Assembly (NCBI RefSeq): GCF_003285015.1
Contig: NZ_QMFB01000042.1
Span: forward strand, 1-49,900
Length of the DNA: 49,900 bases
Reading direction: 5' to 3'
From: Paenibacillus contaminans
GTDB taxonomy: Bacteria; Bacillota; Bacilli; Paenibacillales; NBRC-103111
Shown: positions 8,027 to 15,329 of the stretch, in pieces
Layout: each line of letters begins with the position of its first letter
Numbering within the stretch: the first letter of the stretch is position 1
Translations under genes and position numbers: made by a program
Notes under the pieces: generated by a model
Database searches by the model: none
The model's input: the letters and a program-made list of their open reading frames with translations, nothing else
What the model was told of the DNA's origin: nothing

Positions 8027-8773
8027 ATGAAACGGTTTTTCGCTCCCGAGCAAACCAAAGTTATTTTTTTCGATATGAACCATACATTGATCGATCCGCA
8101 TCAGTCGTTCTACGACAGCTTTCTTGACGTGTTGAACGAATATACCGGCAGGTGGTCGGGCGACGGCGAATATACGCAGCAAAGCATCGTCGAGCGCTAC
8201 TGGGATGAATGGCGAAAAAAGCTGACGCAAAAACGAATGAATGCCGTCAATCGCGACAAAATTCGTCTGGCCTGCTTGAAAATCGCTCTCGACCCGCTCC
8301 CTTTTACATTAAATGAAGCGTTCCTTCGCACGTTTCTCAGCAGGATCAAAGACAAGCAAACACGCACCCCCACACTCGTCCCCGGTGCGCGCGACACTCT
8401 CGAGAAGCTCGCGGAAACCTACAAGCTGGCCATCATCAGCAACGGCAACAAGGAGAAAGTCGAATCCCAGCTGCGCATTCTCGACTTAAGCGAAGTCATT
8501 CCGGGAGACCGCGTTTTCGCCACTCTAAAAGGAGGCGCCCGCAAGCCGAACCCCGCCTTGTTCAGGCAAGCGCTTCAAAGCGTCGGCGTCGCGCCTTCCC
8601 AAGCCGTAATGGTCGGCAACTCATGGAAAAACGACGTGCTCGGCGCAGTCGGCGCAGGAATCGATGCGGTTTGGCTCCATCCCGGCCATAGCAAAAAAAG
8701 CTCCCAGCGCAAGCTGAGAAACCGCAAAGTGATCATCGTCCGCAAAATCGATATGCTGCTAAGTATATTTTAA
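8027..8773 (+). CDS. HAD-superfamily protein with altered motif I (DxN)
   Basis: This 248-residue protein has the HAD fold: motif I FFDMNHTLID, a helical cap (about 25-110), motif II IISNGN, motif III lysine in ARKPNPALF, and motif IV GNSWKNDVLGA. In ordinary HAD phosphatases motif I is DxDx(T/V). The nucleophile aspartate is present here, but the second aspartate, the general acid/base, is asparagine. Activity may be low, altered or absent, so it should not be named as a specific phosphatase. The basic C-terminus (KKSSQRKLRNRK) is unusual. The ATG at 8027 was preferred to a GTG nine bases earlier because GAGGTG lies six bases upstream. It is monocistronic. Confidence 0.85.
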   Translation: MKRFFAPEQTKVIFFDMNHTLIDPHQSFYDSFLDVLNEYTGRWSGDGEYTQQSIVERYWDEWRKKLTQKRMNAVNRDKIRLACLKIALDPLPFTLNEAFLRTFLSRIKDKQTRTPTLVPGARDTLEKLAETYKLAIISNGNKEKVESQLRILDLSEVIPGDRVFATLKGGARKPNPALFRQALQSVGVAPSQAVMVGNSWKNDVLGAVGAGIDAVWLHPGHSKKSSQRKLRNRKVIIVRKIDMLLSIF

Positions 8774-8989
8774 ACGTCTAAACGTACGATGAAACGCCTC
8801 AGTGGCGGACGAATAACAATTCAAAACGAACGGCGCGTGTCCATCCGGCACGTGCCGCTGTGCTGCGTTGCTAGGGTAGTTTCTCATCAATGCAACCAGT
8901 ATGTGTTCAAGTCTAAAACTAGGGACTGATGAAGACACGAGAAGCAAACACGGATGCTTGGACCGTTCGCTAGTGTAGAAAACCTTATT

Positions 8990-9175
8990 GTTAATGAGGC
9001 AGTTCACACTATTCCACCCGTAAAATGCTCGTACTCGCCCTTTAGTGAGGCAAACGAAACGATCAATTTCGTTTGCCTCACTATTAGTTGCGTTTGCCTC
9101 ATTAACTCGCCAGAACACGGGTTTTAGGCGAGTTATAGTGAGGTTTGCCTTATGAACAGTAACCTTTTCCTTACT
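8990..9175. repeat. TGAGG/CCTCA repeats (copy region B) with a 17-bp hairpin
   Basis: The best unit is a perfect stem of 17 bp: 9043-9059 (TAGTGAGGCAAACGAAA) pairs with 9067-9083 across a 7-base loop. Further units are CGTTTGCCTCATTA near 9091-9104, AGTGAGGTTTGCC near 9138-9150 and a decayed one to about 9175. The core words match region A (552-765), so this is one dispersed family and not a chance palindrome. Confidence 0.75.
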
Positions 9176-9338
9176 ATGTCACCAGTACACAAGTCATAAG
9201 CGGCATGGAGCATGCATCTTAAGCTCCGATGTTTTGGGGATGATGTCGACGATTTATCCATTACACAATCAATAGTTTAAAAGTTGAACCGCTATTATAT
9301 ACAATTTTTGATAGACCTTGCGTGATCGAGCGCCCTGC

Positions 9339-9408
9339 GCGGGGAGCAGCGTTCAGTGCGGGGAGCAGCGTTCAGTGCGGGGAGCAGCGTTCAGTGCGGG
9401 GAGCGGCG
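9339..9408. repeat. 19-bp tandem repeat, three full copies plus a partial one
   Basis: The unit GCGGGGAGCAGCGTTCAGT occurs exactly at 9339-9357, 9358-9376 and 9377-9395. A fourth, diverged copy begins at 9396. Copies are directly adjacent, without spacers, so it is a minisatellite and not a CRISPR array. Confidence 0.9.
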
Positions 9409-9420
9409 AGGTGCGGTGCG

Positions 9421-9473
9421 GAAAAGTAAAAACGCCTCCATCCCCCACTTGTTCAGTGGTTATGAAGGCGTTT
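9421..9473 (-). terminator. Terminator of the MFS transporter gene
   Basis: AAACGCCTCCAT (9430-9441) pairs with ATGAAGGCGTTT (9462-9473) with one G-T mismatch, and an inner CCACT/AGTGG stem extends the hairpin. On the minus strand a T-rich run follows at 9429-9421. It lies 43 bases past the stop. Confidence 0.85.
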
Positions 9474-9515
9474 CTTTACTCTTGAACTCCGATTGAAAAA
9501 ACAATCTCTTCTATA

Positions 9516-10988
9516 TTAGTGTCCCATCATCATGGATACGTCGGGCTTCTCAGCCCCTTGCGGCTGCTGCTTGGGTCTGCGCAGGAGCAGTCCCACAACC
9601 GCGCCGACGATCGCAATGCCGGTCAGCAGGAAAAACGTATCGCCGTAGGACGACGACATGACCGCGGACGGATCCGCCGGATTTTCGCCCATGTAGTGCT
9701 CCACGCGGGACGTCAGCATCGTCGCGAGCCCTGCAACCGCGAAGGAGCTCATGACCTGCTGCGCTGCAGCGGTCAGAGACGTTACGCGGCTGACCAGCTC
9801 GGGCGGCGCCGATTGGATGATGTGCGTGTTGAGCGGCATCATCGAAAGACCCATTCCCGCTCCGATCATCGCGAGCGGCAGCATCACCATGATCAGGCTC
9901 GTTTCCGTCGAAACCGTCGACAAAACATAAGCCGCTATCGTAATGAGCGCCATCCCGGATATGACGACCGGTCTTGCCCCGATCTTATCGTATAAACGGC
10001 CGCCGATCGGCATAAATATGCCGGCTGCGATCGCTTGCGGCAGCATGATGAGGCCGGTGTCGAACGCGCTGTAGCCTTTAGCTTGCTGCAGGAACAGCGG
10101 CACCATGAAGATCGTGCCGAACAGCGCGATTTGCGAAATCCACTGCACGACGATACCGCGCGTAAAATTCGCGGATTTGAACACGCGAAGCTCCAGCAGC
10201 GGCTGCGTACGGCGCAGCTCGACGATGATGAACAAGATAAGCGCGACGCCGCCGATGACCAAGCCGGCAATCGTTTTAGTAGAAGTCCAGCTCGTTCCGC
10301 CCTCGCTGACGCCGTAAGCCAACGCGGCAAACGCGACCGGTGCAAATATAATGCCGAGGAAGTCCAGCGCCGGCACGGATTGCCTGTCGAGCTTCGGCAG
10401 CGTGCGCAGACCGACGATAACGGCAACGACGCCGATCGGCAAGTTGATCAAGAAAATCCAGTGCCAAGTGACATAATCGACCAGCCAGCCGGAAACAACC
10501 GGGCCGAGCGCCGGAGCGAGCAGCATCGGTATGCCGATCATGCCCATGACAGCTCCGACTTTCCCCGGAGGGCTAAGTCTGTACGTAAAGGCCATTGCGA
10601 TCGGTGCGACCATCCCGCCGCCCAATCCTTGAACGATCCGGTAAGCGATCAGCTCGCCGGCATTCGTCGCAAGCGCGCAAAGCCCGGAACCGAGCGTAAA
10701 TAAAACGACGGAAAGCAAAAAGATACGCTTGGCTCCGAAACGGTCGGACAGCCAGCCCGCCAGCGGAATGACCGCCGATTGCGCCAGCGCGTATCCTGTA
10801 ACCGTCCATTGAACCACGCCGATTGTGCTTTCAAAATCCTTGACCAGATTCGGCATCGCGACATTCATCGCCGTTCCGTCCAATATAACCATGAACATAC
10901 CGACGATAATAGCCACGAGCGGCGCGATGATTTGCTTCATCGTCAGCGGCTGCGAAGCCGTTCCGGCTTGTGTAGCTTTTGAAGACAT
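9516..10988 (-). CDS. MFS multidrug efflux transporter, DHA2 family (EmrB/QacA type)
   Basis: This 490-residue protein has the length and hydrophobic pattern of a 14-helix drug:proton antiporter. Recognisable DHA2 signatures are VILDGTAMNVAMPNL in helix 1, GWLSDRFGAKRIF (motif A), and WHWIFLINLPIGVVAV after helix 6. It is expected to export toxic compounds from the membrane or cytoplasm using the proton gradient. The substrate cannot be read from sequence. The start at 10988 has GGAGGAGAG eight bases upstream. A TetR-type regulator is transcribed divergently, and the promoter holds two identical palindromes, so repression by that TetR and induction by a substrate is the likely logic. Confidence 0.94.
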   Translation of the reverse strand: MSSKATQAGTASQPLTMKQIIAPLVAIIVGMFMVILDGTAMNVAMPNLVKDFESTIGVVQWTVTGYALAQSAVIPLAGWLSDRFGAKRIFLLSVVLFTLGSGLCALATNAGELIAYRIVQGLGGGMVAPIAMAFTYRLSPPGKVGAVMGMIGIPMLLAPALGPVVSGWLVDYVTWHWIFLINLPIGVVAVIVGLRTLPKLDRQSVPALDFLGIIFAPVAFAALAYGVSEGGTSWTSTKTIAGLVIGGVALILFIIVELRRTQPLLELRVFKSANFTRGIVVQWISQIALFGTIFMVPLFLQQAKGYSAFDTGLIMLPQAIAAGIFMPIGGRLYDKIGARPVVISGMALITIAAYVLSTVSTETSLIMVMLPLAMIGAGMGLSMMPLNTHIIQSAPPELVSRVTSLTAAAQQVMSSFAVAGLATMLTSRVEHYMGENPADPSAVMSSSYGDTFFLLTGIAIVGAVVGLLLRRPKQQPQGAEKPDVSMMMGH

Positions 10989-11117
10989 ATGTTTCTCTCC
11001 TCCATTTCTCTGTATCCGACCAAAATCCCGTGAAACCAACAACCACGAATTGACCATACTCCAGAGAAGCGATAAAATATAACATGTTCGGAGTCAATGG
11101 TGATGCCGTACTTTCAC

Positions 11118-11131
11118 CGGACAATTGTCCG
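11118..11131. promoter_or_regulatory. TetR operator O1 (14-bp palindrome)
   Basis: CGGACAATTGTCCG is a perfect palindrome, identical to O2 at 11148-11161 and centred exactly 30 bp from it, about three helical turns. It lies just downstream of the MFS -10 hexamer, over the expected transcription start. Assignment to the adjacent TetR is inferred from position. Confidence 0.85.
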
Positions 11132-11140
11132 CATTTCTGA

Positions 11141-11169
11141 ATAATAGCGGACAATTGTCCGGTTGTCAA
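11141..11169 (-). promoter_or_regulatory. Promoter of the MFS transporter gene
   Basis: On the minus strand TTGACA (11169-11164) and TATTAT (11146-11141) are separated by exactly 17 bases, a near-consensus sigma-A promoter. The spacer contains the whole O2 palindrome, so a bound repressor would block RNA polymerase directly. Confidence 0.85.
11148..11161. promoter_or_regulatory. TetR operator O2 (14-bp palindrome)
   Basis: A second exact copy of CGGACAATTGTCCG fills the -35/-10 spacer of the MFS promoter. It is also 29 bases upstream of the TetR start, so autoregulation is likely. Confidence 0.85.
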
Positions 11170-11189
11170 TGAATGGAGCTGTTAAATTT

Positions 11190-11801
11190 ATGTCAACGGA
11201 CGACAAGCGTAAATATGCCCAGCAGCTAAGCGGTGTGATACTTAATACCGCCCGGTCGTTATTTGAAGAACACGGTGTGGATGCCGTCAGCATGCATCAG
11301 GTGGCCAAATCGGCCGGAATCGGCCAAGGTACCTTGTACCGGCGCTATGCGAATAAGGGCGACCTGTGCCTCGATTTGATGAAGGATCGTTTTCGGCATT
11401 TGTCCGAGGATTGGAATACCTATTTGAAGCAAAACGCGGACACTCCCGCCGTCAAGCGCCTGCGCTACTTGATGCGGTCTCTTATTCATTTCGTGGAGAA
11501 GGATGCGGACTGGATCGCCACCATTCAATCTTCAACCGCCTGCAGCCCGGATCGGCTTAATTTTTTCGAAACGCCGCCATACGTATATATGTTCACAACC
11601 ATTTGCACCTTGTTTGAAGAAGCTGCCAATATGGGAGAAATGGCTCCCGTTCAGGCTCCGTTCGTTACGCATATGCTCATCTCTTGCCTGTCTCCTGTCG
11701 TGCATTTGCATCTGCGTCAGGTGCACGGTTATACGACCGAGCAAATCGCCGATTATTTTAGTATGTATTTCATCGATCCTTTGTTCAAACGGACAAGCTG
11801 A
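11190..11801 (+). CDS. TetR/AcrR-family transcriptional regulator
   Basis: This 203-residue protein has the N-terminal TetR DNA-binding domain (about 10-60): helix ILNTARSLFEEHGVDAVSMHQVAKSAGIGQGTLYRRYANKGDL, read in parts, with the characteristic GTLYRRY recognition turn. The C-terminal part is a variable ligand and dimer domain. It is divergent from the efflux gene and shares a control region with two 14-bp palindromes, which argues that it represses the pump and itself. The start at 11190 was chosen for the GGAG site upstream, although its spacing (11 bases) is long. An ATG at 11169 lacks such a site. The inducer is unknown. Confidence 0.93.
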   Translation: MSTDDKRKYAQQLSGVILNTARSLFEEHGVDAVSMHQVAKSAGIGQGTLYRRYANKGDLCLDLMKDRFRHLSEDWNTYLKQNADTPAVKRLRYLMRSLIHFVEKDADWIATIQSSTACSPDRLNFFETPPYVYMFTTICTLFEEAANMGEMAPVQAPFVTHMLISCLSPVVHLHLRQVHGYTTEQIADYFSMYFIDPLFKRTS

Positions 11802-11833
11802 ATGGAATCGGCGCGTTATCGCCTAACCGAAAT

Positions 11834-11871
11834 AAAGCATGCCCTCGGATTGTTCCGACGCATGCTTTTTT
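11834..11871. terminator. Bidirectional terminator between TetR and EAL/GGDEF genes
   Basis: AAAGCATGC (11834-11842) pairs with GCATGCTTT (11860-11868), with inner CTCGGA/TCCGA pairing and a run of six T on the plus strand. An A-rich left flank gives a weaker minus-strand terminator. The two flanking genes converge here. Confidence 0.85.
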
Positions 11872-11874
11872 GCT

Positions 11875-13662
11875 TTACTCCCGATTGCGGAAGTAGTGAG
11901 AGCTGTATACGCTGCCTTTTTGCGCTTTCGCCTTCTTTTTAAGCGTCGCCGCCATGCTTGACACGTCCTCGAGCGTTATCGAGCCGTCCTGGCATTCGCA
12001 AACGACGAGCGACAAAGAAACGGTGACGCCCGGACTTTCCACCCGATTTCCGTCGCGGTCCAGCACCGTAACAATCTCCTCTTCATACATGGTGTGCACG
12101 CCTTGATCGAATCGCCGAAGCATTTCTCTGCAAAGCTGCTCCGGCCCCTCCGCCGATGAGATGGCGATAAAATCGTCTCCGCCGATATGGCCGACGAAGT
12201 CTAGCGGATTCCCGCAAACGCTGATCGTGTGCTGAATGACGTCCGCCGTATATTGGATAAGCTGATCGCCCTTCTGAAAACCGTATGTATCGTTGAACCA
12301 TTTGAAATAATCGAGATCCGCATAAATGACGCAGAACGGCTTGGCGGCGGCCAGCCTTCTGCTCAGCTCGCGATGAATGGGCGTATTCCCGGGCAAGCCG
12401 GTAAGCGGATTGGAAAACCGCGCGGATTCCATGCGGATATTCGTTATGTATTCGAGAATGGAGCGGATCGAGGCGACTCCCGCCATTTTTCCGTGACGCG
12501 TAATAATGACAAGATCGTACAAATTGCTTTTATCCCGCGACATCGCCATTTGCGAAACTTCCTCCACGGGCAGCATTTCGTCAACGATCAACGGATTTGC
12601 GTCCATGGCATGATGGATCGGTTTTCGCCAAAAGAGAGAGAACCCGTACTGTCCGGCCAACTGCTGAAACAGCCTGTCGCGAATAACGAGCCCTACGGGA
12701 ATGTCGCCGTCGACGACAACCGCTCCGGCAGCCGCCTCGTTTTCGTTAAAAAAGCTTGCCGCTTCGGAAATGCGCACGTTTTTCTGAAATTGCCGGATCG
12801 GAGCGGCCAGATGGCCGATCGTCCACATCGCGTTGTTCGGATACCTCATACGATGCTTTTCGATGCTGTCCAGAAGCTTCCGATCGATCGGAGCCGGTTT
12901 AGCGGCAGGTTTGCCGATCAAAAAGCCTTGGGCGTAATGTACGCCCATGCGCGTAAGCAAAAGCAGCTCGTCGAGCTCCTCTATTCCTTCGGCAATCAAT
13001 GAAATGTTCATCTTCTGCGTGAACGTCACAAACGTTTCGACGATATATTCCTTGACCTTGTCATTGTGAATGTTGGAAATGAGCGACCGGTCTATTTTGA
13101 TAAAATCGGGTTGAAGCTCGGCAATCGCTTGAAGCGAAGAATAACCGGCGCCTGCGTCGTCGATCGCGATCTTATACCCCTGGCTGCGGTAGTGTCCCAG
13201 CACTTTTTTGGCCAACGAAAAATCTTCGATCGAGCTTCGCTCGGTAATTTCGAAGACGACATTATTCGGAGTAAGCCCCCGGCGCTGCAGCAGCTCGAGC
13301 GTTTGTCCCGGCGTAAAAAGGGAGTCGACGATGATTTCGGAGGAAATGTTCAGGAAAAGCATCTGTTTGTTATGCTGAAGCTCAGCGCCGTGAATCGCTT
13401 TCTCGCGCGCAATCCGTTCAAGCGGATAAAGCTTGCCTGCCGTCTTGGCGAAGTCGAAAAGCGCGATCGGGGAACCGAAAGGGCTGTCCGACGGTCCCCG
13501 CGTAAGCGCCTCGAAACCAAATATTTGCCCGTCAAGCAAAGAAAGGATCGGCTGGTATACGGCGTTGATGCGCTGCTCTTCGATAATGGCGGCAAGCTCT
13601 TCCGACAGGCGTTCATGGACGGATGGCGCCTCGATCGTTTCGCCTATAATCCTGTTGTTCAT
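11875..13662 (-). CDS. EAL-CBS-GGDEF cyclic-di-GMP signalling protein
   Basis: This 595-residue soluble protein has an EAL phosphodiesterase domain at about 20-260, a tandem CBS-like region at about 285-410, and a GGDEF domain at about 420-585. EAL residues appear intact: EALTRG, LFLNIS, FEITERS, IAIDDAGAGYSSL, IKIDRSLI, IAEGIEE and YAQGFLIGKP. The GGDEF signature reads GGDDF, so cyclase activity is possible but uncertain. No membrane segment is visible, and the CBS pair may sense adenine nucleotides. The gene starts only 34 bases after the phoU stop on the same strand with no clear terminator between, so it could ride on the pst/phoU transcript. The ribosome site (AGGGA) is modest. Confidence 0.92.
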   Translation of the reverse strand: MNNRIIGETIEAPSVHERLSEELAAIIEEQRINAVYQPILSLLDGQIFGFEALTRGPSDSPFGSPIALFDFAKTAGKLYPLERIAREKAIHGAELQHNKQMLFLNISSEIIVDSLFTPGQTLELLQRRGLTPNNVVFEITERSSIEDFSLAKKVLGHYRSQGYKIAIDDAGAGYSSLQAIAELQPDFIKIDRSLISNIHNDKVKEYIVETFVTFTQKMNISLIAEGIEELDELLLLTRMGVHYAQGFLIGKPAAKPAPIDRKLLDSIEKHRMRYPNNAMWTIGHLAAPIRQFQKNVRISEAASFFNENEAAAGAVVVDGDIPVGLVIRDRLFQQLAGQYGFSLFWRKPIHHAMDANPLIVDEMLPVEEVSQMAMSRDKSNLYDLVIITRHGKMAGVASIRSILEYITNIRMESARFSNPLTGLPGNTPIHRELSRRLAAAKPFCVIYADLDYFKWFNDTYGFQKGDQLIQYTADVIQHTISVCGNPLDFVGHIGGDDFIAISSAEGPEQLCREMLRRFDQGVHTMYEEEIVTVLDRDGNRVESPGVTVSLSLVVCECQDGSITLEDVSSMAATLKKKAKAQKGSVYSSHYFRNRE

Positions 13663-13696
13663 CTTGATCCCTGCCCCAAGCGGACAACGTCCGCGA

Positions 13697-14356
13697 TTAG
13701 ACGTTCAGATCTTTCCGTTTGCCCGCAACCATATAAATGACGCCCTCTCCGATGTTCGTCGTATGATCGGCGACGCGTTCCAAATAATGCGCGACCATCA
13801 GCAGGTGCGTGAGCTGCCGGTTCGTCGATATATCCGTTCCCATTAGCTCGGTCAAATGCTGAACGACTGTGCTGTAAATTTTATCGACCTCGTCGTCTTT
13901 ATCGGCGAGCGAAGCGGCGCGGTTTACGTTGCCTTCCGTATAAGCGAGAAGGCTGTCGCGCAGCATCGTTTGGGCGATGGAAGCCATGAGCGGAATGTCG
14001 ATAAGCGGCTTGACGAGCTTCTCCCCGTTCAGGCGAATCGCGATTTTGGCGATATCGACGGCGTGATCGCCGATCCGCTCAAGGTCGATCGCGATTTTCA
14101 TCGCCATGCCGATCGTGCGCAAATCTCCTGCCATCGGCTGCTGAAGCGCGATCAAGCTGAAGCAAGTTTCTTCAATGCGAAGCATCTGCTCGTCGATTTC
14201 ATCGTCGCGCGCTACCGTGGCCCTCGCCATCGGCTCGTCCAAGAGGCGCAGCGCCTCAACCGCATCGCGGATTTGAATTTCCACGTCGCTCCCCATTTTC
14301 AACAGCTTGGTCTGCAGCCCTTGAAGCGCTTGATGGTAATTCGCTCTTGTATCCAT
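13697..14356 (-). CDS. phoU: Phosphate-signalling protein PhoU
   Basis: This 219-residue all-helical protein is built of two PhoU repeats. Diagnostic segments are LLKMGSDVEIQIRDAV near the start, ERIGDHAVDIAKIA in the first repeat and LERVADHTTNIGEGVIYMVAGK in the second, holding the metal-binding E/DxxxD patterns. PhoU connects the Pst transporter to control of the Pho response and limits phosphate uptake. The start has GGAGCTTGAGGA upstream. It normally follows pstB directly. Here a 165-bp MITE-like element separates the two, leaving a 212-base gap. Confidence 0.96.
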   Translation of the reverse strand: MDTRANYHQALQGLQTKLLKMGSDVEIQIRDAVEALRLLDEPMARATVARDDEIDEQMLRIEETCFSLIALQQPMAGDLRTIGMAMKIAIDLERIGDHAVDIAKIAIRLNGEKLVKPLIDIPLMASIAQTMLRDSLLAYTEGNVNRAASLADKDDEVDKIYSTVVQHLTELMGTDISTNRQLTHLLMVAHYLERVADHTTNIGEGVIYMVAGKRKDLNV

Positions 14357-14406
14357 TCCTCAAGCTCCTTTATCCCTATGTTGTGGGAAATATTGTGGCG
14401 CCGGCT

Positions 14407-14571
14407 TATGGCGTGCCTGAAAACTCACTCAGGGTCATCTTTCACCGCCTTTTCGCCCTATGCTTCGTTCCGTTTGCTTGACGTACCCCCGGTACGCCTT
14501 CACAAACGCGCCTTGCCTAGAACAAAAATTCGGCCAAATCTGCTCCCCTCGGAGTATTCAGACACGCCCTA
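14407..14571. mobile_element. MITE-like element, short copy, inserted at the pstB stop codon
   Basis: This 165-bp sequence shares its ends and flanks with a 259-bp copy at 22361-22619. The right end TCAGACACGCCCTA is identical in both copies. The left end TATGGCGTGCCTGA differs from the other copy (TAGGGCGTGTCTGA) at two positions. The ends are terminal inverted repeats bounded by TA. Both copies continue with the same roughly 30-base block containing ACTCAGGGTCATC. The short copy lacks about 94 internal bases. No transposase is encoded, so movement would depend on an enzyme from elsewhere. Its last three bases form the pstB stop codon. Confidence 0.88.
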
Positions 14572-15327
14572 GCCGAACCGCCCTGTAATGTAATCTTCCG
14601 TCCGCTGATCGTTCGGAGTCGTAAAGATTTTATCCGTCTTGTCCGACTCCACAAGGAAGCCGTTAAGGAAGAAGGAGGTGTAATCGGAAATACGGGCGGC
14701 TTGCTGCATGTTATGCGTTACGATAATAATCGTATAGCGGTCTTTCAGCGTCTGCGTCAGCTCTTCGACCTTCAGCGTCGAGATCGGATCGAGCGCGGAG
14801 GTCGGTTCGTCCATCAGAAGGACGTCGGGCTCGACCGCCAGCAACCTCGCAATGCACAGACGCTGCTGCTGACCGCCCGAAAGACCGAGCGCAGATTTGT
14901 TCAGCCTATCCTTAACTTCATCCCACAGCGCAGACTGTTCCAGCGAACGCTCGACGATTTCGTCGAGAACGGCTTTTTTCTTAATACCATGTATACGCGG
15001 GCCGTATGCGATATTGTCGTAAATCGACATCGGGAACGGGTTCGGACGCTGGAACACCATGCCGACCCGTTTGCGAAGCGACACCACGTCCGTTTCCGGC
15101 GCATAAATGCTTTGGCCGTCGACGACGACATTACCGGTAATTTTTACATTGTCGATCAGATCGTTCATACGGTTAAGCGTCCGCAGAAACGTCGATTTGC
15201 CGCAGCCCGAAGGGCCGATAAGCGCCGCGATCGAGTTTTCCCGAATATTCAGCTTAATATCGTGAAGCGCCCGGTTGTCTCCGTAGTACAAGTTCAAATT
15301 GTCGACTTTGATTTTATGTTTTTCCAC
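14569..15327 (-). CDS. pstB: Phosphate ABC transporter ATP-binding protein PstB
   Basis: This 252-residue cytoplasmic ATPase drives the Pst high-affinity phosphate importer. Walker A is GPSGCGKST (about 38-46), the Q-loop VGMVFQRPNPFPMSIYDN is typical of PstB, the signature is LSGGQQQR, Walker B is VLLMDEPTSALD, and the switch histidine is in IIVTHNMQQA. The start is GTG at 15327 with a run of six G eight bases upstream. It follows pstA by two bases. The C-terminus TEDYITGRFG is complete. The stop TAG is created at the junction with the MITE-like element: TA from the target site and G from the element. Confidence 0.98.
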   Translation of the reverse strand: MEKHKIKVDNLNLYYGDNRALHDIKLNIRENSIAALIGPSGCGKSTFLRTLNRMNDLIDNVKITGNVVVDGQSIYAPETDVVSLRKRVGMVFQRPNPFPMSIYDNIAYGPRIHGIKKKAVLDEIVERSLEQSALWDEVKDRLNKSALGLSGGQQQRLCIARLLAVEPDVLLMDEPTSALDPISTLKVEELTQTLKDRYTIIIVTHNMQQAARISDYTSFFLNGFLVESDKTDKIFTTPNDQRTEDYITGRFG

Positions 15328-15329
15328 GG

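Larger units (their letters stand above)
8774..9420. other. Gene-free spacer with two repeat types
   Basis: No gene is supported. The region carries the second cluster of TGAGG/CCTCA repeats (8990-9175) and a 19-bp tandem repeat (9339-9408). Near 8945-8995, words such as CGCTAGT followed by AAACCTTA resemble a stretch near 388-412, so the two spacers may share a longer, decayed repeat. Confidence 0.55.

Noticed and set aside
9339..9408. Possible CRISPR array
   Set aside because: The repeated units are 19 bp and directly adjacent with no spacers, and no cas genes are nearby. It is a tandem repeat.
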